DNA from: JAEYOM01 sp036260935
GTDB taxonomy: Bacteria > Bacillota > Clostridia > Acetivibrionales > DTU013
DNA: 64,000 nucleotides
Assembly: GCA_036260935.1 (NCBI GenBank)
Contig: DATALQ010000051.1
Span: 186,001-250,000, forward strand
Direction of reading: 5' to 3'
Shown: one piece after another, positions 52,426-61,065 of the stretch
Layout of the letters: each line of letters begins with the position of its first letter
Numbering within the stretch: position 1 is the first letter of the stretch
Notes under the pieces: generated by a model
What the model was told of the DNA's origin: nothing
What the model saw: the letters and a program-made list of their open reading frames with translations, nothing else
Database searches by the model: none
Program-made: the position numbers and the translations under genes

Positions 52426-54138
52426 TCAGCCCGACACCTTGCCGTCCGAAAGGTACCGGCTTATACCGGGCAGTTTGGCCGTATATTTCAGTATAAGGTT
52501 CCCCTTCGGCAGATTCCGGATTTCCTGGGCCGTTATTCCCTTTGCTACTATCATCAGCAGATAGTATACGATGCATCCCGCGGCGATTGCGATACCCGAA
52601 CCGATCAGGCTCTGCAGGAATACCGAGCGTATGGCCCGGCCTATCATGAGCAGAATCCCATGGTACACCAGGAAGACGACCACGCCCATTATGATGGAGA
52701 CGCTGAGCGGCCTGTTGAACAGCTTCTTTACGTCCAGCCTGACCTCCGTCAGACGCTTGATGGATCTGTAATTCATGACTGCGGCAAAGGTATAGCAGAC
52801 CGCGCTGCCTACGATAGCTCCCTTGATGTTGACCGATTTGATCGGGATCAGCGTGTAATTTACTACTATCTTCATTATTAGTCCTGCCACTAGATGCAGC
52901 GTTGGAATATAGGTCTTGCCTACGCCCTGGATTATCGCCGTCTGTACCGATACAAGCGATATCAGCACGAGGACCCACGAGCCCATGGCCAGCAGCTCCC
53001 AGCCTTTCGGCGCCGTCGGGAACAGGATGTATATTATCGGCTTGGCGAGTATAGTCATGCCAATCGCTGAAGGTACGGCAATCATCATTATCGTCTTTAT
53101 GCTTTTCGATATCCTGCGCCCCAGCAGTACGGCGTCATTAACTGCGGAGGCCTGTGAGATCGAAGGAACGACGGTTGTGGCAAGTGCTGTAGCAAGCGTT
53201 ACCGGAATGAACAGGACCTTCAGATATTTGGTCGAAAATATACCGTACATGGCGCTTGCATCGACTGCGTTGAAACCGCCTGCCATAAGCCTCGTCTTCA
53301 TGAAGGTCAGGTCGATGATGTTTGCGACATATATCGCCGCGGACCCCAAGGTTATCGGCACGGCATATTCCAGTATCTTGCGGATTATTTTTCTCGTCGT
53401 GTACCTGAAGCGGGGATCCCTTACTGTTTGCGCCACTTCAGCCAGTATATCGGCCTTGTGCCTGAAATATGTCCTGCAGAGGTAGAGCGCACTTGCCAGT
53501 GCTCCGAGCGAGGTGCCCACAGTACCTCCGGCAGCGGCAAATCTGACGGCGGTAAGGCTTATCTCCGTTTTATCTGTAATACCGTGACCGGCCGCATATG
53601 ATACTCCATAGCGGTACATCAGCCAGGCAAACAGAATAGTCAGCGCCGAATTCACCGCCTGTTCGATAATCTGTGAGATGCTGGTCGGAACCATGTTCGA
53701 GCGGCCCTGGAAGTAACCCCTGAACGCGGAGGAAACAGCTGTAAAGAGGAGAGTCGGCGACAGCGCCAATATGGTCAGGTAGGATTCCGGGTAATGTATC
53801 AAATCTGAGAAAGGTCGTGCAAATACGGCTATTATGATGCTGGCCAATGTCCCTGCCGTTACCATCAGTGTCGTGGTGATCTTAAGCGTCCTGTAGGATG
53901 CTTCGTAAAGAGAATTGGCCATCTGTTCGGATATAAGCTTGGATATGGCAACAGGAATACCTGCCGTAGTAATTACAAAAACCAGCTGGTATATCGTATA
54001 GCCCGCATTGTATATGCCGTTTCCCACATCGCCGAGGATCAGCGTCACTATGGGCACGTAAAGAACGCCAAGCAGCTTGTTGATGATGCTCGCAGCGCTT
54101 AATATGGTAAAACCCTTTGCATCAGACTGTTTATCCAC
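52426..54138 (-). CDS. murJ: Lipid II flippase-like protein (MurJ/YtgP type, MOP superfamily)
   Basis: 570 residues with about 14 membrane segments. The N-terminus (G-F-T-I-L-S-A-A-S-I-I-N-K-L-L-G) and T-T-A-G-I-P-V-A-I-S-K-L-I-S-E-Q match the Bacillus YtgP (MurJ) branch rather than SpoVB. GTG start at 54136-54138, nine bases after the FemAB-type stop. It should flip undecaprenyl-linked precursors across the membrane. The upstream ligase and transferase genes suggest it handles a modified precursor. Confidence 0.8.
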   Translation of the reverse strand: MDKQSDAKGFTILSAASIINKLLGVLYVPIVTLILGDVGNGIYNAGYTIYQLVFVITTAGIPVAISKLISEQMANSLYEASYRTLKITTTLMVTAGTLASIIIAVFARPFSDLIHYPESYLTILALSPTLLFTAVSSAFRGYFQGRSNMVPTSISQIIEQAVNSALTILFAWLMYRYGVSYAAGHGITDKTEISLTAVRFAAAGGTVGTSLGALASALYLCRTYFRHKADILAEVAQTVRDPRFRYTTRKIIRKILEYAVPITLGSAAIYVANIIDLTFMKTRLMAGGFNAVDASAMYGIFSTKYLKVLFIPVTLATALATTVVPSISQASAVNDAVLLGRRISKSIKTIMMIAVPSAIGMTILAKPIIYILFPTAPKGWELLAMGSWVLVLISLVSVQTAIIQGVGKTYIPTLHLVAGLIMKIVVNYTLIPIKSVNIKGAIVGSAVCYTFAAVMNYRSIKRLTEVRLDVKKLFNRPLSVSIIMGVVVFLVYHGILLMIGRAIRSVFLQSLIGSGIAIAAGCIVYYLLMIVAKGITAQEIRNLPKGNLILKYTAKLPGISRYLSDGKVSG

Positions 54139-54147
54139 GTCTTACTC

Positions 54148-55212
54148 TTACTTTCTCTTATAGATTTTTCTTCTGAGATCCCTGAAGGCAGCGATCCCTC
54201 TCTCGGCGCAGAAGTAAACAAGCGGATTGAAAACGTAATCGAGCATGCCTATGAATTCGGTGAATTTGCCATGGAAGCCGACCTTGAACTTGTACAGGCC
54301 ATACATGGGGTTGTTTTCGTCGAGGTTTCCCGGAACGCCCCTGAAATCATAGATTTCGGCTCCTGACTCAAGCGCCCACTTTATCATGTTCCACTGCAGC
54401 AGATAATTGGGCATCAGATTGCGATGCTCGTTGATACTTGCTCCGTACAGGTACCAGCATTTGTTGCCGTAAAGTATCCCGATGGTTCCGGCAATCGGTT
54501 TGTCCTCGTGATAGGCTATGAACACCCTCACGTGATCGGGGGCCAGGCAGTCATATACCTTCTCGTAGTATTCCCTGCTTCTGACCACAAAGTTGTCGCG
54601 CATCCCTGTCTCAACGATCATTCTGTGAAAAACAGCCACGTCTTCGCGCCCGCCGACTTTTACGGTAACGCCCTTGCGTTCGGCCAAGCGGATATTGTAG
54701 CGGACCTTTTGATGGAAGTCCTGCATGAGCTGTTCTTCTGTCTTCTCTTTCAGATCCAGCCTGAAAACGAACCTGGGCTGTATGCCTTCATAATTCTTGA
54801 GGCCGCGGCTGACGCTGAAACCAAGGTTTTTGACTATTTCCTCGAATTTCGTATCCTCTATTTCAATGTCCGGGTCCATTTTAAGCACATAGCTTCTTTT
54901 CTTTTTCGCCAGCTGTCTGCACTTCTCAAGCAATGCCGCCATAGTTTCACCGTCGTGCGGATCGCATACGGGTCCTCGCGGCGAATACATCATTGTAAAC
55001 GGCAGGACGGGTATTTTTCTTATAAGTAGGCTCATGGAGCCCTTTATGTTTCCATCGGAGTCTTCAACCGTAACTACTTCGTTTTTCCAGAAGGACTTTA
55101 TTTTCGCCCATTGCGGTGACTGCATGAAATGGCCCTTCGGATGGGCCTGCAAAAACTCTTCATATTTACTCGTATATTTGTTCTTATTTGTACTATTATT
55201 CTCACTTGTCAA
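54148..55212 (-). CDS. FemAB/FmhB-type peptidoglycan aminoacyltransferase-like protein
   Basis: 354 residues with the two GNAT-like domains of FemABX proteins. Typical blocks are H-F-M-Q-S-P-Q-W-A near residue 28, Y-S-P-R-G-P-V in the first domain, and Y-G-A-S and Y-D-F-R-G-V-P-G near the end. FemABX enzymes add amino acids from tRNA to the side chain of lipid II to form the cross-bridge. The start is TTG at 55210-55212 behind GGGGTG and lies in a CACTTGTCAAGTG palindrome (55203-55215). It follows an ATP-grasp gene and precedes the flippase gene in one operon. Confidence 0.85.
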   Translation of the reverse strand: MTSENNSTNKNKYTSKYEEFLQAHPKGHFMQSPQWAKIKSFWKNEVVTVEDSDGNIKGSMSLLIRKIPVLPFTMMYSPRGPVCDPHDGETMAALLEKCRQLAKKKRSYVLKMDPDIEIEDTKFEEIVKNLGFSVSRGLKNYEGIQPRFVFRLDLKEKTEEQLMQDFHQKVRYNIRLAERKGVTVKVGGREDVAVFHRMIVETGMRDNFVVRSREYYEKVYDCLAPDHVRVFIAYHEDKPIAGTIGILYGNKCWYLYGASINEHRNLMPNYLLQWNMIKWALESGAEIYDFRGVPGNLDENNPMYGLYKFKVGFHGKFTEFIGMLDYVFNPLVYFCAERGIAAFRDLRRKIYKRK

Positions 55213-55259
55213 GTGTTACACCCCATATCGATTTTGTTTTGATACGCATATAAGTCAGG

Positions 55260-56471
55260 TCATTTCATGTATTTCCTGAACTTGAAGTAATGGCTCAGCT
55301 GGTTCTTATACAAAAACATGCGCCGACGCAGCCCCATATCGCCCTCCATAAAGAGAGGCCTGGTCACTCTTCCCTCTGAAACGAGCTGGCGCATCAGTTC
55401 AAGGTTCTCTTTGCCTTCCACATACCTGAAAGCCACTCTGAGTGGTATCGAAGTCCATAGATTCCGCGCATTGGCAATTTCAAGCTTCGCAGGTTTGTTT
55501 TCAATATAGTCTTCGACCACGCATTTTGCAAAATTGTTCCCGGCAGCTGTTACGTAATAGTTGCTCCTGCCCTGTCTGAGATTTATCTCAAGTATTTTGA
55601 ACCTTCCGTCACGACTGTCGAACTTTATGTCGAAGGTCGAATACCCTGTATAACCTATATTTTCAAGGAAGTTCCCGAGCATTTCCGACAGCTCCCGATC
55701 GTAATCGCTCGTGAGCACGGCAGTATTGCCAAGGCCATGGGGCGTATGCTCCTCCAGCATGACGTGCGCAAGCGACATCAGCCTGACCTTCCTGTCCTTT
55801 CCCGAATAGCACATCATTACACGAAGCTTTGAATCGTCTCCCGGGATGAAATCCTGTATGATCAGCTTGTCGTCATAGCCCGAGGCGTATATTTCCCCGA
55901 TCACTTTTTTTAGTTCCTCCGCGCTTTTGAGCTTGTAGACCTTCTTTTGCGTCGGAAATTCGTGTTGAAAGTACTTAACTCCATTCGACGGTTTCACTAT
56001 TATGGGGAAGCCAAACGGAAGGCTGAAATCCTCCTTCATGGAACTATCATATATGAAGGTTCCGGGATAGCTTATGCCATATTTGTCGCACATCCCGTAA
56101 AAGCTCAATTTCGTAAGAAGGTTGTCCATCAACTCTTTATCGACGTACGGCGCAATGAAATTGGAGGGCAGTTGGGCCTTGTTCAATATGATCTGCTCGA
56201 CATAATTGTCGCCGCAGCCCAGCAGAATCACTTTCTTGTCGGCGAACTCGGACGCCAGGCCTTTTACAATTCTTAAAAAAGGCTCCCGCAAATCCGCTCC
56301 CGGAACAGTGCGAAACTCGGCTATCCGGCTGTTGCAGCTCGGGCCTGTTGCAACCTTGCCTATGACGATGGATCTTACGCCATAAGCCTCGTAGAAAGCC
56401 CTGGACATACTGTATGTATTGATATCGCTCCCAAGTAAAACAGGTTGGAACTCTCTCTGTGTTATCTTCAA
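55260..56471 (-). CDS. ATP-grasp ligase, possibly a D-aspartate-ligase-like wall enzyme
   Basis: 403 residues with an ATP-grasp core: F-P-I-I-V-K-P-S-N for the first lysine, L-I-I-Q-D-F-I-P-G-D-D for the hinge, and I-L-E-I-N-L-R-Q-G-R for the metal site. An N-terminal pre-ATP-grasp domain of about 110 residues is present. The layout resembles carboxylate-amine ligases such as Aslfm, which attaches D-Asp to wall precursors. TTG start with AGGAG six bases upstream. It leads an operon with a FemAB-type transferase and a MurJ-type flippase, so joining an amino acid to a peptidoglycan precursor is plausible. Confidence 0.72.
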   Translation of the reverse strand: MKITQREFQPVLLGSDINTYSMSRAFYEAYGVRSIVIGKVATGPSCNSRIAEFRTVPGADLREPFLRIVKGLASEFADKKVILLGCGDNYVEQIILNKAQLPSNFIAPYVDKELMDNLLTKLSFYGMCDKYGISYPGTFIYDSSMKEDFSLPFGFPIIVKPSNGVKYFQHEFPTQKKVYKLKSAEELKKVIGEIYASGYDDKLIIQDFIPGDDSKLRVMMCYSGKDRKVRLMSLAHVMLEEHTPHGLGNTAVLTSDYDRELSEMLGNFLENIGYTGYSTFDIKFDSRDGRFKILEINLRQGRSNYYVTAAGNNFAKCVVEDYIENKPAKLEIANARNLWTSIPLRVAFRYVEGKENLELMRQLVSEGRVTRPLFMEGDMGLRRRMFLYKNQLSHYFKFRKYMK

Positions 56472-56857
56472 ATTATCTCCTCGCGGTCTTATTCCCTAAA
56501 AACGGGATAAATGCTGTTTTTTGCGCTTTTATTACGTTAATTTTAGTATAACGGTTCCCAAAGTTCAAGTCATTTTTAAACTATGCCGCCGTACAAAGGT
56601 GGTAAATAGTTGCATTTTATGCTAATACAAGTATTGTCTTCTGTAACCCTGCTTAAAACGTATCTGAGTGGATTTATTCCGTCCAATGAAATGCTAAATT
56701 CGAACCCGTATTCGCCCGATGCCTTTATAAGGACGATTGATTTCCGCAAGGTTTTCAGAAACTGACAAGGTAGAGTTTGAAAAGGATTGGGATGAATTTT
56801 TGATATAAAATTATTGTGCTTTAATCTTGAATGAAAAACAGGGGACACGTTCATAAA
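56472..56857. other. Intergenic stretch without a supported gene
   Basis: A 92-codon open stretch on the minus strand (56576-56854) has no ribosome site and a mixed composition; its last 45 codons look somewhat protein-like, so it could be a remnant. Nothing else is seen apart from AT-rich sequence before the ATP-grasp operon. Confidence 0.4.
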
Positions 56858-57487
56858 TCACTTTTGTGCAACCATAACAAATAATGGATATCTTTTTTGT
56901 TTTTCGCCATCAAGGTCCTTTACTACTTCAAAACATATTTGATAATGTTTTATTTTGAAGCCAATAGATTTTAACTTTTCCTCTAAATCTACCTTATTGA
57001 AACCATTATGCCCTTCAAACCCGTCTCCATGAAAAGAACCATCCTCTTCATCCAAATCAGCAATACATAGATACCCTGATTGATTTAACATTTTATAGAA
57101 AATATTTAATATATTATCAACATCCATAATATGATGTAAAGTCATTAAAGTATATATTAAATCATAACTTTGAAATGCCTCATTTTGTTTCGTTAAGTCT
57201 ACGTTTGAAGTAGTCATATTTGTTATCTGATATTTTACAATTTTATCGTTTAATACCGATAACATTCCTTTAGAACTATCTGCCAAATTAATACACTTTA
57301 AGTATGGATGAAGATTAAAGCTTAACAAACCTGTCCCACAACCATACTCAAAGGCCGTCATATCTTTTGTTAAACATACAGTCTCTTTAATTACTTCAGC
57401 TACACTTTTGGCTCTCTCTACTTTTCCCGGGTCATTATCCCAATCTAATGCTTTAAAATCATATTCTTCAGTGTCATATTTATTCAT
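56858..57487 (-). CDS. Class I SAM-dependent methyltransferase (AT-rich, probably acquired)
   Basis: 209 residues. Motif I is F-E-Y-G-C-G-T-G-L-L-S, followed by an acidic strand end (L-A-D-S-S) and Y-D-L-I-Y-T-L-M-T-L-H-H as motifs II-IV, characteristic of small-molecule class I methyltransferases. Base composition is much richer in A and T than the flanking genes, which points to horizontal transfer. It stands alone, and the substrate is unknown. Confidence 0.85.
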   Translation of the reverse strand: MNKYDTEEYDFKALDWDNDPGKVERAKSVAEVIKETVCLTKDMTAFEYGCGTGLLSFNLHPYLKCINLADSSKGMLSVLNDKIVKYQITNMTTSNVDLTKQNEAFQSYDLIYTLMTLHHIMDVDNILNIFYKMLNQSGYLCIADLDEEDGSFHGDGFEGHNGFNKVDLEEKLKSIGFKIKHYQICFEVVKDLDGEKQKRYPLFVMVAQK

Positions 57488-57616
57488 TCCCTGACCTCAC
57501 TAACAATTAATATTCTTTACATGAAAATGGAAAATTTAATCATTATGTTATATCCTATTTAAACTAGTGTCAAGTTTATGTGACACCCTAAAAAGCAATG
57601 GTTTCTCTGTGAATTT

Positions 57617-57648
57617 GAGGCAGACAGTTCGATTTGACTGTCTGCCTC
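57617..57648. terminator. Strong hairpin downstream of the resistance-type ABC-F gene
   Basis: A perfect 12-base stem (57617-57628 with 57637-57648) has an eight-base loop. The flanks contain only short T runs, so termination is plausible but not textbook. Confidence 0.6.
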
Positions 57649-57678
57649 GCAAAATTTTCCATATACTTGACAGCCGGC

Positions 57679-59433
57679 CTACCTCAGCTGCTCCACCAGC
57701 CTTCTATACTCCTCCTCCAGCGCATCCCTGTTTCCGCCGCCTGCCGACAGCTTTGCTATCGTCTCGGTAAGGCGCATCTGCAGTATTGTGCGCTCTATTC
57801 CATCGGGTATCCTGCCTGCCGTATTTCCCGTTTCGCCCTTTGGCTGTTTCCCCGCAGCCAAGTCGGCGGATTTGCCGGTCTGCGCCTCATATTCCTCCAG
57901 CCCCCCGTCGAAGCTCCTGATTGAATGCTCGCCAAGTATCATCAGCTTGTCGGCAACAGCTCGGACAAAGCTCCTGTCATGGGAGACGAACAGGACCGTA
58001 CCTTCATATTCCTTCATTACACCCTCAAGCGCTTCTATCGATTTCATGTCGAGATAGTTTGTAGGTTCGTCGAGCAGCAATACATTGGCGCTCGATACGA
58101 AAAGCTTTGCAAATGAGGCTTTGATCTTCTCCCCTCCGCTCAGCACCGCAACCTTTTTATGAACGTCGTTTCCCTGCAGCAGCAGCCTGGCGAGTATGGT
58201 ACGCGCAACGGTCTCATTCTGCACACTGTCCCTCATTACGTTCCAAAGTACACTTTCCCCAGGTACAAGATTTTCAAAGCCCTGACAGAAATAGGCAATC
58301 CGTGCCCTTGGTACTATACTGATACTTTCGATACTTTTTCCCGTTACTATATTGTGGGGAATCATGCTGTTTTCCGAAGCTGCCGCCCCGCAGCCGTATT
58401 TTGCAAAAATCAGGTTCAGCAGCGTCGTCTTGCCGCTTCCGTTTTTGCCCCACAGCGCGGTCTTGAAGCCGTTCGGTACCCTGAAACCAGCGTTTTCGAA
58501 AACCTTTACAGGCCCGTAACTGAAGCTGAGCTTTTCAGCCGATATCACATATTTGTTTTCCGGCGGGTCAGTCAATGAAAAATCCAGCTTAATACCGGGG
58601 AGCTCTCTGGGCTTTTCTTTTACCTCCAGCTTCTCCAGCCTTGAAATCAGGCTGTTTGCCGCGTCATGCAGTTTTTCCTGCTTTTCATTTGCCGCTCTCG
58701 TATGCAGCCTCGCTTCTGAATTCCCCATCCTGCTCGGCGCCTTCCGGACTTTTTTAGCTCTCTGTTTCCGATTTGATATGGCTTCCTCGAGAGATGTTTT
58801 CTCCTCGATATACTTCTCATATTCAAGGTTTGCATGTTCAAGCTCGTTTTCGCACTGCCGGCTGTACGAGGTATAATTTCCGCTGAATGCCCGTATTTTG
58901 CCGTCCCTGACCTCGAGTATGCTGTTGCAGAGCTCATCCAGCAGGCTTCTGTCATGGCTGATCAGTACAAAGGACTCAAGTCTGCCGAGTTTTTGCTTAA
59001 AAAGGTCGATGCCTGTGTAATCGAGGTTGGAAGTAGGTTCGTCCGCAAACAGCAGTATATTGTCCGAGCTGAGGGCTCCCGCGATCTTCAGCCTGGTTTG
59101 TTCGCCCCCGCTCAGCGCTTCCCTGCCTAGTTTACTGTCAAGCTCGAACTCCTTAAGAAGCTTTGGAGAAAACTCATCCGCCTCATCCGCCTCACCCTGC
59201 CTCATACTCTCTTCTGAAAACTGCCTGATGTAGCCCACATCACAGTAGCGTTTTACAAAACCCTCGTCTGGCTTTAGCCGTCCGGCGAGAATATCAAGCA
59301 GCGTCGTTTTTCCCGAGCCGTTCTGACCTATTACACCGATCCTGTCGCCGGTATATATTTTTAGTTCGTCAAGTTCGGTTACGATTCTGTCACCATAATA
59401 TTTTTTTATATTTCCCGCATCCAAAAGCAACAT
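57679..59433 (-). CDS. ABC-F ribosomal protection-type protein (VmlR/CplR-like)
   Basis: 584 residues. Complete motifs are G-Q-N-G-S-G-K-T-T, L-S-G-G-E-Q-T-R, D-E-P-T-S-N-L-D, then G-K-N-G-S-G-K-T-T, L-S-G-G-E-K-I-K, L-D-E-P-T-N-Y-L-D. The interdomain linker has K-A-P-S-R-M-G-N-S-E-A-R-L-H, the block shared by Vga, VmlR and clostridial CplR proteins that remove lincosamide, streptogramin A and pleuromutilin antibiotics from the ribosome. The ATG at 59433 has GGAGAGG upstream; an in-frame reading extends to 59646 but passes through leader structures. Resistance is inferred from the family, not shown. Confidence 0.85.
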   Translation of the reverse strand: MLLLDAGNIKKYYGDRIVTELDELKIYTGDRIGVIGQNGSGKTTLLDILAGRLKPDEGFVKRYCDVGYIRQFSEESMRQGEADEADEFSPKLLKEFELDSKLGREALSGGEQTRLKIAGALSSDNILLFADEPTSNLDYTGIDLFKQKLGRLESFVLISHDRSLLDELCNSILEVRDGKIRAFSGNYTSYSRQCENELEHANLEYEKYIEEKTSLEEAISNRKQRAKKVRKAPSRMGNSEARLHTRAANEKQEKLHDAANSLISRLEKLEVKEKPRELPGIKLDFSLTDPPENKYVISAEKLSFSYGPVKVFENAGFRVPNGFKTALWGKNGSGKTTLLNLIFAKYGCGAAASENSMIPHNIVTGKSIESISIVPRARIAYFCQGFENLVPGESVLWNVMRDSVQNETVARTILARLLLQGNDVHKKVAVLSGGEKIKASFAKLFVSSANVLLLDEPTNYLDMKSIEALEGVMKEYEGTVLFVSHDRSFVRAVADKLMILGEHSIRSFDGGLEEYEAQTGKSADLAAGKQPKGETGNTAGRIPDGIERTILQMRLTETIAKLSAGGGNRDALEEEYRRLVEQLR

Positions 59434-59646
59434 AAAAAAAGCCTCTCCTTCCACATGGCTGCGCAGGAAAAGCTTTTTGACCACAAATAAAAGGCAAGCC
59501 ATTCGTTGAGGCCGCAATATGTCCCATTCAATACCGCCATCGATGCGATGAAATGGGAAAAAGCGTTTTTTAAGCCAATCCAGCACAAACCGGAGCCTTA
59601 CATGCTCCAATTTATTTAAATCGTATGATTTTGCTGAATCAGCCAA
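59434..59646 (-). promoter_or_regulatory. Structured leader, possible attenuator of the ABC-F gene
   Basis: The minus-strand leader holds several pairing arms: CCCATT with AATGGG (about 59518-59556), and a hairpin formed by AAAAAGC (near 59475) with GCTTTTT just before the ATG, which would hide the GGAGAGG site and ends in a T run. Short in-frame codons from about 59502 could encode a leader peptide. Antibiotic-responsive ABC-F genes are commonly controlled this way. Confidence 0.45.
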
Positions 59647-59742
59647 TCCTCATTTACAAATACCTTACCCTTTCGTTAAGATAACACTATTTTAACCCGA
59701 AAAATAAAATTAATCAATACCTGTCAATTCAAAGCTTCTGAG

Positions 59743-60423
59743 TCACTTGCCGCCAAAACCGAGAATACGTGCCAGCTTGTCCCTGTCGATATTCTTTCCG
59801 TTGGCGGTACCAATATCGAGTATTTCTTCTATCGCTTCATCCCGGTCCATGCCCGGTTTGGCGTCGAGCCAGCCCGACGGCGCCCAGTCCTCTACCTTGC
59901 TGTAGATATTTATATGCCAGCCATAGGGCTGACCTAACCTGTCCGTCTTCTGCCTGCTGCCGGCAACTGTTATGTAAAAATTCTGCTGCAGCTCCTTTAT
60001 TGCCGAATCAGTCCTGCCGGCCTTCTTTTTCACAACTCCTGCAAGCCGCCTGATTTCTCCCGTATCAAGCTCCCCGTGTTCTCCAAAGAGCTTCCAGACA
60101 TCCCACGCCGCCTGACTCACCAGACCGTCGTAACGCCTTTCCTCCATACTTTGACGAGGGCGGCACGCGGCATAAAAAACAGGGTAAAGTCTTCTAGCCA
60201 CAAAGCCTTTATTGCCGCCGAGGATGCAGCCAAAGGCCAGCTGTTTTTCTTCCGCAGCCCTATCCTTCCATTTCCAGGGGTCTGTTTCGCCGTCTCCGGT
60301 ATGCCAGCTCCTACCGGGTGTCTCAGAATTCAACGATGGCAGTCCTTCCAGAATATCCGAAAAAGCCATAAACCCCAATTCTTCAACGCGGTTCAGAAAA
60401 TCATCGTACTTAAGCAGCTGCAT
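59743..60423 (-). CDS. AlkZ-related protein
   Basis: 226 residues. The sequence (E-E-L-G-F-M-A-F-S-D-I-L, H-T-G-D-G-E-T-D-P-W-K-W, L-A-F-G-C-I-L-G-G-N-K-G-F) resembles proteins annotated as AlkZ-related, with winged-helix segments like those of the AlkZ/AlkX DNA glycosylase superfamily. No catalytic residues can be assigned. Two ATGs lie close together; the one at 60423 is eight bases from GAGGAG and preferred over 60429. It is followed, on the same strand, by the ABC-F leader. Confidence 0.6.
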   Translation of the reverse strand: MQLLKYDDFLNRVEELGFMAFSDILEGLPSLNSETPGRSWHTGDGETDPWKWKDRAAEEKQLAFGCILGGNKGFVARRLYPVFYAACRPRQSMEERRYDGLVSQAAWDVWKLFGEHGELDTGEIRRLAGVVKKKAGRTDSAIKELQQNFYITVAGSRQKTDRLGQPYGWHINIYSKVEDWAPSGWLDAKPGMDRDEAIEEILDIGTANGKNIDRDKLARILGFGGK

Positions 60424-60517
60424 TTTCATTACTCCTCATGTCATCTTACAGTGTTTGTCGTACCACATCGATACAATGCCAATTATCCGGCATATTGCTG
60501 TGCCGCTTCCTTTACAG

Positions 60518-60805
60518 TTATACTGCCTTTTCCCGCGATCCCTCCGCGGCCCACTTTTTCAGCTGCTCTATTCTTGCGCCCGGAGGATTGTCGCCGTGCT
60601 CTTTATCCGTTGAATAGGCGCTTAGCTGTTCGCAGGGCATTTCAGGACACAGTCCGCAGTGTTCATAACCTTTTGCCTGACAGCATTCTGCAACCGGGCA
60701 TTCACCGTGGAAGGGATGACCGTTCGTCTCAACACAGCCTCCGCATTTATAGGGCTCCCTGTAGGAACAGCTGCCGCACAGCAATCCGCATCTGGATTCG
60801 ATCAT
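60518..60805 (-). CDS. DUF3795 family Cys-rich protein
   Basis: 95 residues with nine Cys: C-G-L-L-C-G-S-C, C-G-G-C, C-P-V-A-E-C-C and C-G-L-C-P-E-M-P-C. This spacing is that of DUF3795, thought to bind metal; its function is unknown. It is encoded 95 bases upstream of the AlkZ-related gene on the same strand, so they may be cotranscribed. Confidence 0.85.
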   Translation of the reverse strand: MIESRCGLLCGSCSYREPYKCGGCVETNGHPFHGECPVAECCQAKGYEHCGLCPEMPCEQLSAYSTDKEHGDNPPGARIEQLKKWAAEGSREKAV

Positions 60806-60973
60806 AAAATATCACTCTCTTTCGAAATAATTTTCCGGCCAAGCCTTGCCACCGTATTGTCCTGGCTATATTGTCCTGTTCACTGTAATCTCCTGGCCGC
60901 CATAATCTTCCGGCCTTTTCCCCAGCACACGAAAAATATCCTGCCCGGCCGTATGTAACAAATATATCATTCT

Positions 60974-60999
60974 GTACGTGACATCTATATGTCACGTAC
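60974..60999. other. Perfect palindromic stem-loop
   Basis: GTACGTGACAT (60974-60984) pairs fully with ATGTCACGTAC (60989-60999) around a CTAT loop, between the WYL regulator gene and the DUF3795 gene. It could be a terminator for the WYL gene, although a T run is lacking, or an operator. The rest of 60806-61065 shows nothing else. Confidence 0.6.
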
Positions 61000-61065
61000 G
61001 CTAAAAATTATAATTATTTTCCCTGCCGAACTTTCTACTATACCATTCCCATTGCAATTTACGAT

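Noticed and set aside
56576..56854. Small gene of 92 codons on the minus strand
   Set aside because: There is no ribosome site and the N-terminal half has unlikely composition; it is only noted as a possible remnant.
59434..59646. N-terminal extension of the resistance-type ABC-F protein
   Set aside because: The extension has no ABC-F counterpart, while the ATG at 59433 has a good ribosome site and begins the typical ABC-F N-terminus.
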